64,000 nt of DNA from Pseudomonas pohangensis (GCF_900105995.1 NZ_LT629785.1:2170001-2234000), one strand, 5' to 3'; positions 35,200-42,909 are shown, numbered from the stretch's first letter. Notes: a model not told the origin generated them from the letters alone. Numbers and translations are program-made.

Positions 35200-36588
35200 G
35201 TGCGACTCAAAGAGGAATATAAAAAATCTGGTTACTTCTGGCTTCCTGGTAACGAGGATAAAAAAATTCCGGGGACCCTGACCATATCTGATGGTGGAGA
35301 TATCGAGTTAGAAGTTGTTGGGTTATTTGACGAAAGCATTAAGGGGCTTAATGGAGAGGACGACCTAAACAGAATTATTGGCCACGTGGAAAAAGATGGG
35401 TTTGTAACTCTAGATAACTGCTTCTACAAAAAGAAAAATTATGCTTTTTTTGGAATTGCTAAATCATTAATACATGTCAATCAGGCTCTGAGCGGAGTTG
35501 CTTACGAACAAGATGAAAAGGTTACATTTCATACAGTATCTTTCTCAATTGAAGGGCTAAATGAGTGGGTTGGGATTTCTGGCATTAGCGTCGCATATGG
35601 AGATGATTATAGAACGGCTACTATAAACTACACCCCACAAGATGAAATCATATATAACTTGATAAACGAATTTAAACTACACATATTTTTTGGTTACACC
35701 CTGCCGGGACTTCCCGCCACAACTGAAGCAAAAATAACTCACAAGACATATTTAAAATTATCATCTGAAAAAGCCAGAGAGCTCCCAGAGTTCATCTATG
35801 CTCTCCACCAAATAACATACTTACTCTGCTTTGCCGTTGATGCAACGGTCGCCATTAGCGATGTATCGGCTACATCAAACGAAATAGTGATGCAAATTAC
35901 AGAGAATAAAAGCAGGCCTGTAAATATAAAAATATTTTATCCAAGCCTGCCCTTCCCCAAAGAGCATCCCAAAATAGATTTCCACCGAATGCTATTCAGA
36001 TTTGCACACATTCGCGAAAACGCTGAAGAAATATTTAATAACTGGCTGAATGCTTACTCTGTGATAAGCCCGGCTATTGGCTTATATTTTTCAGCAGTAT
36101 CAGGTTCTCATAAATATTTAGATGGGAAGTTTTTGGCGCTGGCGCAAGGGTTAGAGACTTATCATAGGAGAACCTCATCAGAAACCCTGATGGATAGGTC
36201 TGAGTTCAGATCAATGATGGCCAAATTACTTTGGATGTGCCCAAAAGAGAATAGGCGCTGGCTAAGAGGGCGGCTTCGGTACGGTAATGAAATCAATCTT
36301 GGCCAGAGAATAAAAAAGATTATCGAGCCGTATAAATCTTATATTGGAAATGGTAAGCAGCGAAGCAAGATCATCAGGGGCGTTGTAAACACAAGAAACT
36401 ATCTCACTCATTACAGTGAAGAGCTTAAGGATGAGTCTGTAAAAGGGGCCAACCTATGGGTACTGTGTCAAAAAATGGAAGCAATTTTTCAATTGCACTT
36501 ACTTCAGCAGCTTGGTTTTACAGTTTCTGAAATACAAGAAATCCTTGCCAGCAACTATAAACTTCAACAGAAGTTCAGTGAAATCTAA
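35200..36588 (+). CDS. Cassette 13: ApeA-like HEPN-domain protein, probable anti-phage effector
   Basis: A 462-residue protein of the ApeA type. The N-terminal about 270 residues resemble the ApeA N-terminal domain (beta-rich). The C-terminal part is a helical HEPN domain with the catalytic R-x4-H motif TRNYLTHY (R399, N400, H404), preceded by the typical ALAQGLETYHRR helix near 313-324. HEPN proteins of this kind are ribonucleases, and ApeA is reported as a stand-alone phage-defence gene. Start GTG 35200 has AAGGAG 6 bases upstream, an excellent site, so it can be translated independently. The stop comes from the attC 13 core. Cassette limits are 35178-36652, the largest in the array. Confidence 0.85.
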   Translation: MRLKEEYKKSGYFWLPGNEDKKIPGTLTISDGGDIELEVVGLFDESIKGLNGEDDLNRIIGHVEKDGFVTLDNCFYKKKNYAFFGIAKSLIHVNQALSGVAYEQDEKVTFHTVSFSIEGLNEWVGISGISVAYGDDYRTATINYTPQDEIIYNLINEFKLHIFFGYTLPGLPATTEAKITHKTYLKLSSEKARELPEFIYALHQITYLLCFAVDATVAISDVSATSNEIVMQITENKSRPVNIKIFYPSLPFPKEHPKIDFHRMLFRFAHIRENAEEIFNNWLNAYSVISPAIGLYFSAVSGSHKYLDGKFLALAQGLETYHRRTSSETLMDRSEFRSMMAKLLWMCPKENRRWLRGRLRYGNEINLGQRIKKIIEPYKSYIGNGKQRSKIIRGVVNTRNYLTHYSEELKDESVKGANLWVLCQKMEAIFQLHLLQQLGFTVSEIQEILASNYKLQQKFSEI

Positions 36589-36656
36589 CTAGTGGTTCAA
36601 ACCGTTCGCTACGCTCTCTGGGACGGGCTAAAGTCTGCCCCTTAACCAAACGTTAT
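36583..36656 (+). other. attC 13 (74 bp)
   Basis: ATCTAAC and ACGTTAT cores, with mismatches in the stem (AAGTCTGCCCC). R'' differs by one base from the complement of the cassette 13 start (TTAGCT). Confidence 0.92.
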
Positions 36657-36676
36657 ACGCAGAGGCTATCCCTAAC

Positions 36677-36985
36677 ATGGAAGTGACCGTGAAAATCTTC
36701 GAGAACCGGATGGTTCTAACTGCAAACGGAAATACCGTTGACGTTGCACCATCGAAGCCGTTCACCAGTACACGCCTGCTAGTTGGCACATTTATGCCAG
36801 CCGTCGAGTGCTTGAAAGAAGGCCTGGCAAAGGTAGGCGCAACGGGTTTCCTCAAAGGTAAACCCAAGCTCCTAGTCCTTCCTCAAGCCATGACCGAAGG
36901 AGGTCTATCCGAAATAGAGGAACGTTGCTTACTCGAAGTCGGCCTTTCTGCCGGGGCCGGAAAAGTCGAAATCCGTATAACTTAG
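36677..36985 (+). CDS. Cassette 14: small protein with MreB-like segment
   Basis: A 102-residue soluble protein. The second half (KLLVLPQAMTEGGLSEIEERCLLEVGLSAGAGKVEI, described here by its residues 64-99) follows the pattern of MreB in which a strand is followed by V-E-R-R-A-x-x-E-x-A-x-x-A-G-A-x-x-V. The first half also resembles an actin-fold edge. It lacks the phosphate loops, so it cannot be a full ATPase. The gene is closer to host composition than most of the other cassettes. Confidence 0.6.
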   Translation: MEVTVKIFENRMVLTANGNTVDVAPSKPFTSTRLLVGTFMPAVECLKEGLAKVGATGFLKGKPKLLVLPQAMTEGGLSEIEERCLLEVGLSAGAGKVEIRIT

Positions 36986-37060
36986 AATGTATAAAAGTGG
37001 TTGAGGTCGTTCACCTCGCTCACTGGGGATAACTAATGCCAGCCCCTAAACCAAGGCCCA
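36974..37060 (+). other. attC 14, degenerate
   Basis: CGTATAAC (36974-36981) complements the start of cassette 14, but about 13 extra bases with a second GTATAA precede the AAGTGGTTGAGG arm. The stem is eroded and the R' core has become AAGGCCC, so no GTT remains. The site is probably dead for recombination. Confidence 0.75.
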
Positions 37061-37079
37061 TATTCCACAGAAAACAATA

Positions 37080-37613
37080 ATGACCACTCAAACCAAGTCA
37101 CTGCAACCTGGCAAAGCAATCACCAAGGTCATCATTGCAAATTGCATAATTATTATTACATTTATGCTTACCCCATATACTGAAATACTTGATGAAGTAT
37201 CAGACTTTCTTCAATACAAAATATCAAGTATTTGTAGCGCCGGGCCATGGTTTACACCACGCCAGGCACTGTCAGTAACAGCCAGCATGACTTTCAGTAT
37301 TCTGGTTTCTATTTTTTTTGCTTTTTTTGGTGCATTTAACAAAGAAGAAATGAAACGACAGAGAAATGGTATGAGTGTTATTTTTGTCTTAACATTAGCA
37401 CTGGCATTCGCATTTTATATTGTTGTGTTTTACATACCTTGCGGCTTACACATTCACAACGAGGCAACCCAAGGAAAGGCCAGACTTGGCGAAGCCATCT
37501 TCTACTACGTCAGAACCAATAATTTTATTTTTACAATATTTGTATCATTTGTTTGCGGCTTCTTTTCCTACGGAGCTGCACTGGCATTAAAGTTAATCTC
37601 AAGCACAAAATGA
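37080..37613 (+). CDS. Cassette 15: four-helix membrane protein, unknown function
   Basis: A 177-residue protein with hydrophobic segments near 15-33, 66-86, 96-118 and 148-170. A loop with a Cys (SSICSAGPWF) and one with CGLHIHNE would be outside. No family is recognised. Because the attC 14 core is lost, cassettes 14 and 15 would now move as one unit (36653 to about 37631 or 37719). Confidence 0.7.
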   Translation: MTTQTKSLQPGKAITKVIIANCIIIITFMLTPYTEILDEVSDFLQYKISSICSAGPWFTPRQALSVTASMTFSILVSIFFAFFGAFNKEEMKRQRNGMSVIFVLTLALAFAFYIVVFYIPCGLHIHNEATQGKARLGEAIFYYVRTNNFIFTIFVSFVCGFFSYGAALALKLISSTK

Positions 37614-37649
37614 AATTCAGTAAGTAGCATGTCAGGAATTTCGCTGCAT

Positions 37650-37723
37650 TCCTGACTAGTGGTTCAAACCGTTCGCTACGCTCATTGGACCAGGTTAAAG
37701 CCCGCCCCATAACCAAACGTCAG
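37650..37723 (+). other. attC 15 (74 bp) with changed cores
   Basis: R'' is TCCTGAC and R' is ACGTCAG: the conserved AAC/GTT pair is replaced by GAC/GTC, keeping complementarity. Arms are otherwise of the main family. GTCAGGAAT at 37631-37639 pairs with ATTCCTGAC at 37648-37656. Confidence 0.8.
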
Positions 37724-37731
37724 GCAACAGG

Positions 37732-38190
37732 ATGAGCATGTCGCTATTGATCCGGGAAGTTCCTGCTACAGACATCCCAATGGAACTCCTTCTGCTCGCG
37801 GACCCTTCGGAAACCAGAGTTCGTACGTACCTTTCGGTATCTAGGTGCTTCGTGGCTTCAAGCGGTGGCACTGTGGTTGGTGCATGCGTTGTCCAGCCAC
37901 GCGGTACAGACGCACACGAGCTAATGGCTATTGCTGTGCACCCGGCCCATCAGCAATCCGGCTACGGCTTACGGCTCTTGAAATGGGTTATTGAATTCTT
38001 CCGCAATGCTGGCGCACGCCAACTAGAGGTGGGCACCGGCACGTTTGGGTATCAACTCGCCTTCTACCAGCGCCATGGCTTTCGGGTGACAAGCATCGAC
38101 CATGACTTCTTCCTGAAGAATTATCCCGAACCCATCTTCGAGGACGGGATACAGATCTTTGACATGCTGCGTCTCACGTTGAGGTATTGA
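37732..38190 (+). CDS. Cassette 16: GNAT acetyltransferase
   Basis: A 152-residue GNAT protein. The acetyl-CoA loop is in MAIAVHPAHQQSGYGLRLLKWVIEFF (about residues 64-89), followed by the strand RQLEVGTG and the C-terminal FYQRHGFRVTSID. The pattern resembles small-molecule acetyltransferases carried in other integrons, but the substrate is unknown. Start 37732 or 37738 are both possible. GC content is nearer the host than in most cassettes. Confidence 0.87.
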   Translation: MSMSLLIREVPATDIPMELLLLADPSETRVRTYLSVSRCFVASSGGTVVGACVVQPRGTDAHELMAIAVHPAHQQSGYGLRLLKWVIEFFRNAGARQLEVGTGTFGYQLAFYQRHGFRVTSIDHDFFLKNYPEPIFEDGIQIFDMLRLTLRY

Positions 38191-38240
38191 GGTGCTGTTG
38201 CTAAACCCGTCACTCAACCGGATTTGGCCAGCAACACCTC
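38190..38240. repeat. Imperfect hairpin at the array's right end
   Basis: GAGGTGCTGTTGCTAAAC and GCCAGCAACACCTC form an imperfect hairpin right after the last cassette gene. GTTGCTAAAC recalls a decayed R'' core for cassette 16 (expected GTTGCCTGAC or similar). It may equally serve as a weak terminator. Confidence 0.45.
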
Positions 38241-38346
38241 TGCACTTCCTCTCTCCCCGGCGCCTACACAGGACTTACATTCAGCGGCTTGCCTGATCAA
38301 GGCTTGCCGCTGCCGGATCAAGCCCGACAGCTTTGCCAATCCGGAC

Positions 38347-40005
38347 TCAGGGCGCCAGCTTGCGCTTGAGTGCATTGGCCAACGGCTGTGGCAACTTGGG
38401 CATGGCGCGCAGCAGATACGGCAGGATCTTGCGCTTGGTGGCGTTGAGCGACTCGGGCACCACCGCTTCGATCAGGTGCGGGCCGGGATTGGCAAAGGCA
38501 TATTCCATGGCCTTCACCAGTTCCTCAGAGGTGGTCACGCGCACCGAATGCACACCCATGCCCTGAGCGAGCTGGGCGAAGTTCAGCACCGGGCCGCGCA
38601 GGTCGAGTTGCGACTTGGCCTTGGGACCGGCCTCCTCCGCGCCGACCCGCTCCAGCTCGACATTGAGCACCGAATAGGACGCATTGTTAAAGATGATCGA
38701 GGTGACGTTGAGCTGCTCGCGCGCCATGGTCCACAGCGCCTGGATGGTGTACATCGAGGAGCCGTCGCCGATCAGCGCCAGCACCGGCCGGTCCGGGCAG
38801 GCAATGGCCGCGCCGGTGGCACTCGGCAAGCCCTGGCCGATGGCGCCACCGGTCAGGGTGATGAGGTCGTGGCGCGGTGCGCCGGCGGTCATCAGCGAGA
38901 GCATCAGCCCGGAGGTGATCGCCTCGTCGACCAGGATGGCGTTTTCCGGCAGCAGCTGGCCCACGGCCCGGCAGACTTTGGCCGCGCTCAGCTTGCCGCG
39001 CGGAAGACCGGGGCGCCGGGCCGGTTGCAACTGCGGCTGGGCCTTGTCTGCGCCGAGGGCGGCGGCGAGTTTTTCCAGACTGGCCGTGGTGTTCTGCTCG
39101 GGGGTAGCCAGGGTCTGCACGTTGCAGCCATCGGGCACCAGATAGCTCTGCTTGCCCGGGTAGGCGAAGAAGGACACCGGCGCCTTGGCGTCGACCAGGA
39201 TCAGTTCTTCAATCTCGGCCAGCTGCACTCCGGCCATCTCGGCCATGTAGGCGACCCGCTCGACGGCCGGCAGGCCGGCACCACGCTGCATGCGGGTCGG
39301 GAAGACTTCGGCCAGCAGCTTGACGCCGCTGTGTGCGGCAATACGCGCGGCAGCCAGCAAGTCCGGCTCGCGCAGGGAGCGCCCGCCAAGCAGCAGCGCG
39401 GTCTTGCGACCCGAGCGCACCGCCGCGACAACCGCCGCCACCACGGCGTCATCCGCCACTGCCGGGTTGGGTGCGGGCGGCGGCGGGCAAGCCACGGCGC
39501 CCTCGCCCCAGGACACATCCGCCGGCAGGATCAGCGTGGCGACCTGCCCCGGGTAGCCGCGCGCAGCGACAATGGCATCCACCGTGTCGCGGCACAGTTC
39601 GGCGGTGCTGGCGGACGTACGCACGAAACCCGGCGAGACGTTGCGCGCCACGGTCTCGATGTCCGACTGCAACTGGGCGTCATATTGCGTGTGGTAGGTG
39701 GCGTGGTCGCCGACGATATTGACGATCGGCACCTTGCCCTTGCGCGCGTTGTGCAGGTTGGCCAGACCGTTGCCCAGGCCGCAGCCCAGGTGCAGCAACG
39801 TGGCAGCCGGCTTGTCCGCCATGCGCGCGTAACCATCGGCGGCACCGGTGGCCACGCCTTCAAACAGGGCGAGCACGGCGCGCATGCGCGGCTCGCTGTC
39901 GAGCGCCGCGACGAAGTGCATTTCGCTGGTCCCCGGGTTGGAGAAGCAGACTTCGATGCCGGCATCGGCGAGGGTCTTCATCAGGGCTTGAGCGCCATTG
40001 GGCAT
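38347..40005 (-). CDS. Thiamine-diphosphate-dependent enzyme, acetolactate-synthase/benzoylformate-decarboxylase-like
   Basis: A 552-residue three-domain ThDP enzyme. The N-terminal domain has the catalytic-Glu region ALFEGVATGAADGYARM near residue 50. The C-terminal cofactor motif runs from IGDGSSMYTIQ to FNNASY near residues 430-460, the GDG-N(25)-NN arrangement. Many such proteins are annotated as acetolactate synthase large subunits without evidence. No regulatory subunit gene is near, and a decarboxylase or carboligase acting in a catabolic route is more likely. It follows the FAD enzyme by 39 bp on the same strand. Confidence 0.87.
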   Translation of the reverse strand: MPNGAQALMKTLADAGIEVCFSNPGTSEMHFVAALDSEPRMRAVLALFEGVATGAADGYARMADKPAATLLHLGCGLGNGLANLHNARKGKVPIVNIVGDHATYHTQYDAQLQSDIETVARNVSPGFVRTSASTAELCRDTVDAIVAARGYPGQVATLILPADVSWGEGAVACPPPPAPNPAVADDAVVAAVVAAVRSGRKTALLLGGRSLREPDLLAAARIAAHSGVKLLAEVFPTRMQRGAGLPAVERVAYMAEMAGVQLAEIEELILVDAKAPVSFFAYPGKQSYLVPDGCNVQTLATPEQNTTASLEKLAAALGADKAQPQLQPARRPGLPRGKLSAAKVCRAVGQLLPENAILVDEAITSGLMLSLMTAGAPRHDLITLTGGAIGQGLPSATGAAIACPDRPVLALIGDGSSMYTIQALWTMAREQLNVTSIIFNNASYSVLNVELERVGAEEAGPKAKSQLDLRGPVLNFAQLAQGMGVHSVRVTTSEELVKAMEYAFANPGPHLIEAVVPESLNATKRKILPYLLRAMPKLPQPLANALKRKLAP

Positions 40006-40044
40006 GGGATTTTCCTTTTATAAAATCTGGACAGTAAGAATGGA

Positions 40045-41658
40045 TCAGCCGGCGTTGAACGAACGCGCGGCGGCACGGGCGGTAAGAATGCAACCGGGCA
40101 GGAAGGTGCCCTCCAGCGAACGCTTGCCGCTGGCACCTCCGCCACCAAAACCGGCGGCCTCGCCCACGCAGTACAGGCCATCGACCGGCTGGCCGGTGGC
40201 ATCCAGCACGCGGCTGTGCAGATCGGTCTGCAAACCGCCGAGACTCTTGCGGGTAATCAGTTGCATATGGATGGCAATGTATGGCCCGGCACCGGGCTTC
40301 TGCAGCGGCGCCGGCTTGCAGGTCCGCAGGCGGTCCGGCCCCCATTGGCGGGCGTGCAGGATGCGGCGCAGCTGGTCGTCATTGTGCAGGCGGGAGCCGC
40401 CGGCAAAGTTGGCGTCAAAGGCATCGGCAGTGGCTTGCAGCACACCGGGGGCGATGTCGTGCGAACAGGTCAGTGCATTCATTTTTGCCGCCAGTCCGGC
40501 CAGCGTGTCATCGACCAGAAAGTGCGGGCTTTCGCTCTGCATCTGCCGGATCAGGCGATGGTTGCCCAGCAGGGTTTCCTTGAGAAACGCAGGGAACTGC
40601 ATGTCGCGGATGCGCTGGTTATGCTCGGCGCCGGAAATGGCGAATTCCTTGACCGCGATGCGCCAGTTCAACAGGTGCCAGGTCCAGGGTTTTTCCTGCT
40701 CGGCCACGCGCTGGCACAGCCAGTGGGTGTCAAAGCCGGTGACCAGCGGTTCCGGGCCGATGCGCCGGCCACGGTGATCAAGCCACAGCGCCGACTTGCA
40801 CGGAATGATCGACAGGCCATGGCCGGCGAAGTGCGGATAGGGATGCGGGAAACCGGCAGCGTAGTTCCACATCTCGCCGGCATGGGTGATCTGCCCGTCC
40901 ATTTCATCGGCCACCCAGTGATGCAGCTTGCCGTCGGCATGGGGATGGGCGCCGTTGAGCATGCTCGCGGGCATCGGTCGGTGCGCGGGCCAGTTGGCTC
41001 GTGTCTGTGCATGGCTGCCGTTGATGCCGCCCATGGCCAGCACCACCACCGGCGCTTGCAGGCGCACTTCGGCCGCAGTCTCTTCGCAAACGGCCAAGGC
41101 TCCATTAAGCTGCCCGGCCTGGTGCTCCAGCGCCGTGATGCGGTGCCGGTGCATCAGCTTCAACCGGCCGCCACTGTCGGCAGCGTGCAGGGCCGAGATC
41201 ATCCGCCGCACCAGCTCGCGGGCGGTGCCCCAGACAATGTGATAGCGCGGCAGGCTGTTGCCGTCGCCCTGCATCCCGCGCTCGACCCAGTTCACCGCCG
41301 GCATGAACTTCACGCCTTCACCAAGCAGCCAGTCATACACCTGGGCGGCGGAATGTTCGGCGTAGTAACGCGCCCACTGCTGCGGATAGTGATCGTCCGC
41401 GGCCATTTCGCCAAAGCGCAGCCAGTCGCGCAGCGCCACTTCCGGAGTATCGGGAATCTTCATGCGCGCCTGCAGGGCGGTGCCCACCAGCGCCATGCCG
41501 CCGAAGGCCCACAGCGCCAGGCCGCCAAGCCGCTCAGGGCTGTCGCGATCCACCAGCGTCACGCGCTTGCCGGCACGCAGGGCTTCGAGCGCCGTGACTA
41601 ATCCGGCCAGCCCGCCACCCACTACCAGCACATCCGATTGCACTGTTGTCGTTGCCAA
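40045..41658 (-). CDS. FAD-binding dehydrogenase (fumarate reductase/ketosteroid dehydrogenase flavoprotein type)
   Basis: A protein of about 537 residues with the FAD-binding fold of the FRD/SDH flavoprotein group. The N-terminal motif is VLVVGGGLAGLVTALEALRAG, and the C-terminal LYCVGEAAGFGGGGASGKRSLEG motif closes the FAD site. It is likely to dehydrogenate or reduce a ring or enoate, but the substrate is unknown. I prefer TTG 41658, which follows GAGGAG by 7 bases and gives the usual short lead before the FAD motif. An ATG 26 codons upstream is the alternative. It heads an operon with the ThDP enzyme. Confidence 0.83.
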   Translation of the reverse strand: MATTTVQSDVLVVGGGLAGLVTALEALRAGKRVTLVDRDSPERLGGLALWAFGGMALVGTALQARMKIPDTPEVALRDWLRFGEMAADDHYPQQWARYYAEHSAAQVYDWLLGEGVKFMPAVNWVERGMQGDGNSLPRYHIVWGTARELVRRMISALHAADSGGRLKLMHRHRITALEHQAGQLNGALAVCEETAAEVRLQAPVVVLAMGGINGSHAQTRANWPAHRPMPASMLNGAHPHADGKLHHWVADEMDGQITHAGEMWNYAAGFPHPYPHFAGHGLSIIPCKSALWLDHRGRRIGPEPLVTGFDTHWLCQRVAEQEKPWTWHLLNWRIAVKEFAISGAEHNQRIRDMQFPAFLKETLLGNHRLIRQMQSESPHFLVDDTLAGLAAKMNALTCSHDIAPGVLQATADAFDANFAGGSRLHNDDQLRRILHARQWGPDRLRTCKPAPLQKPGAGPYIAIHMQLITRKSLGGLQTDLHSRVLDATGQPVDGLYCVGEAAGFGGGGASGKRSLEGTFLPGCILTARAAARSFNAG

Positions 41659-41742
41659 CCTGAGTCTCCTCACCCGCACTGCCTGCGCAGGAATCATGCG
41701 CATTGTCACAGGCAACAATAGCTGCATATCATCCACCTACAC

Positions 41743-41781
41743 TTGACTTTACAGGCCACGCCAATTGACTTTACAGGCCAC
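41743..41781. promoter_or_regulatory. 17-bp direct repeat, probable AraC-type operator
   Basis: TTGACTTTACAGGCCAC occurs at 41743-41759 and again at 41765-41781, a 22-bp period (two helical turns). It lies between the divergent FAD-enzyme operon and the AraC gene. Two in-phase direct repeats are the classic binding layout of AraC-family regulators. Confidence 0.65.
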
Positions 41782-41788
41782 CGTCTCC

Positions 41789-42838
41789 ATGAGCTGGGTC
41801 AACACCGTCCTCAGCGCCGCGCAGCGTCTGGGCGTCACCCAGGAGGCGTTGCTCGCCGCAGCGGGCATAGCCCCCGCCGAGCTGCGCGAGGAACGCTGGC
41901 CCATCGACCACATCACCCGGCTGTGGCGCGCTGCCGCAAAGCTTACCGGCGATCCGGGCTTCGGCCTCAAGGCTGGCGCACTGGTCGGCCCGGCCAGCTT
42001 CAACGTGGTCAGCTACCTGTTGCAGTCGGCACCGACGCTGCGCGAGTCGATCGCGGTAGTGCAGAAGTACCAGCGCCTGATCAGCGACGGCGGGCGCCTG
42101 CAGATGATCGCCGGAACCCAGTCGAGCTGGCTGGTCTATCACCCGCGCCAGGGGCTGCTGCCGTTCAGTCCGCAGCAGATCGAGGCGGTGCTGGCGGCCA
42201 TGGTGGCCTTTGCCCGGTGGGTGTCGGGCAGTGCCTTGCAACCGCTGAAGGTGCAGTTCAGCCAGTCCCCGATCGGACCACCGGGCGGCTACCATGCCGT
42301 GTTCCGCTGTCCGGTCGAGTTCGATCAGGCGTTTAGCGGCGTGCTGCTGGACAACGCCTGGCTCGACGCACCCTTGCCCCAGGCCGATGCACAACTGGCG
42401 CGGGTCCATCAGCAGTATGCCGCTACCCGTCTGGCCGCACTCTCTCCGCCCGAGACCCTGGCACAGGACCTGCGCCGCTGGATCGACACCCAGCTGCATA
42501 GCCGGGTCCCCAGTCGTGCCAGTGCCGCCCAGGCCCTCGGGCTAAGCCCGCGCACCCTGGCGCGGCGCATGCAGAGTCAGCAGCTGGACTTCTCCAGCCT
42601 GCTCGACCAGGCCCGCCGTGACGCCGCCCTGCACACCGTCGCCAACACCCGGCAAGCCCTGACGGATATCGGCCAGAGCCTGGGCTTCGCCGAGCCCAGC
42701 ACCTTCTGGCGCGCTTTCAAACGCTGGACCGGTCAGACCCCAGCACAGTGGCGCCTGCAGAACGCGGCTATTGCCACTTCGGCCAGTCTTGCCGCGCCAA
42801 ACCATGACAGCGAAATCCGGGAAAGCGGCTTTGAGTAA
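41789..42838 (+). CDS. AraC-family regulator, OruR/ArgR-type
   Basis: A 349-residue regulator with an N-terminal arabinose-binding-like domain (Arabinose_bd type) over residues 15-200 and a C-terminal AraC double helix-turn-helix at about 245-335. The second HTH shows LTDIGQSLGFAEPSTFWRAFKRWTGQTPAQWR. ATG 41789 is used because the TTG at 41765 would lie inside the direct repeat. Its place suggests control of the divergent FAD/ThDP pair. Confidence 0.9.
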   Translation: MSWVNTVLSAAQRLGVTQEALLAAAGIAPAELREERWPIDHITRLWRAAAKLTGDPGFGLKAGALVGPASFNVVSYLLQSAPTLRESIAVVQKYQRLISDGGRLQMIAGTQSSWLVYHPRQGLLPFSPQQIEAVLAAMVAFARWVSGSALQPLKVQFSQSPIGPPGGYHAVFRCPVEFDQAFSGVLLDNAWLDAPLPQADAQLARVHQQYAATRLAALSPPETLAQDLRRWIDTQLHSRVPSRASAAQALGLSPRTLARRMQSQQLDFSSLLDQARRDAALHTVANTRQALTDIGQSLGFAEPSTFWRAFKRWTGQTPAQWRLQNAAIATSASLAAPNHDSEIRESGFE

Positions 42839-42909
42839 TGCAGCAAAGTCTGTAACGTCCGATTCCATCGAGCACTTCACAGCATCCAAACCACAACCGA
42901 CACCTGACC

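Larger units (their letters stand above)
27164..38240. mobile_element. Chromosomal integron: integrase, attI and about 15-16 cassettes
   Basis: The minus-strand integrase gene faces away from a plus-strand array of cassettes separated by attC sites, the standard integron layout. Each cassette begins with a TTRRRY-type sequence complementary to the R'' core of its own attC. No transposase, qacE or sul1 is present, so this is a sedentary chromosomal integron, not a class 1 mobile one. The right end is not sharp: after the last cassette gene only a degraded attC-like hairpin (about 38190-38240) remains before the host TPP-enzyme gene. Confidence 0.95.

Noticed and set aside
27164..38240. Class 1 or other mobile clinical integron
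   Set aside because: No qacE, sul1, transposase or inverted terminal repeats; integrase and attC sites are of the chromosomal type.
40045..41736. ATG 41736 as start of the FAD dehydrogenase
   Set aside because: It adds 26 residues before the FAD motif; TTG 41658 has a good GAGGAG site, although the choice is not certain.
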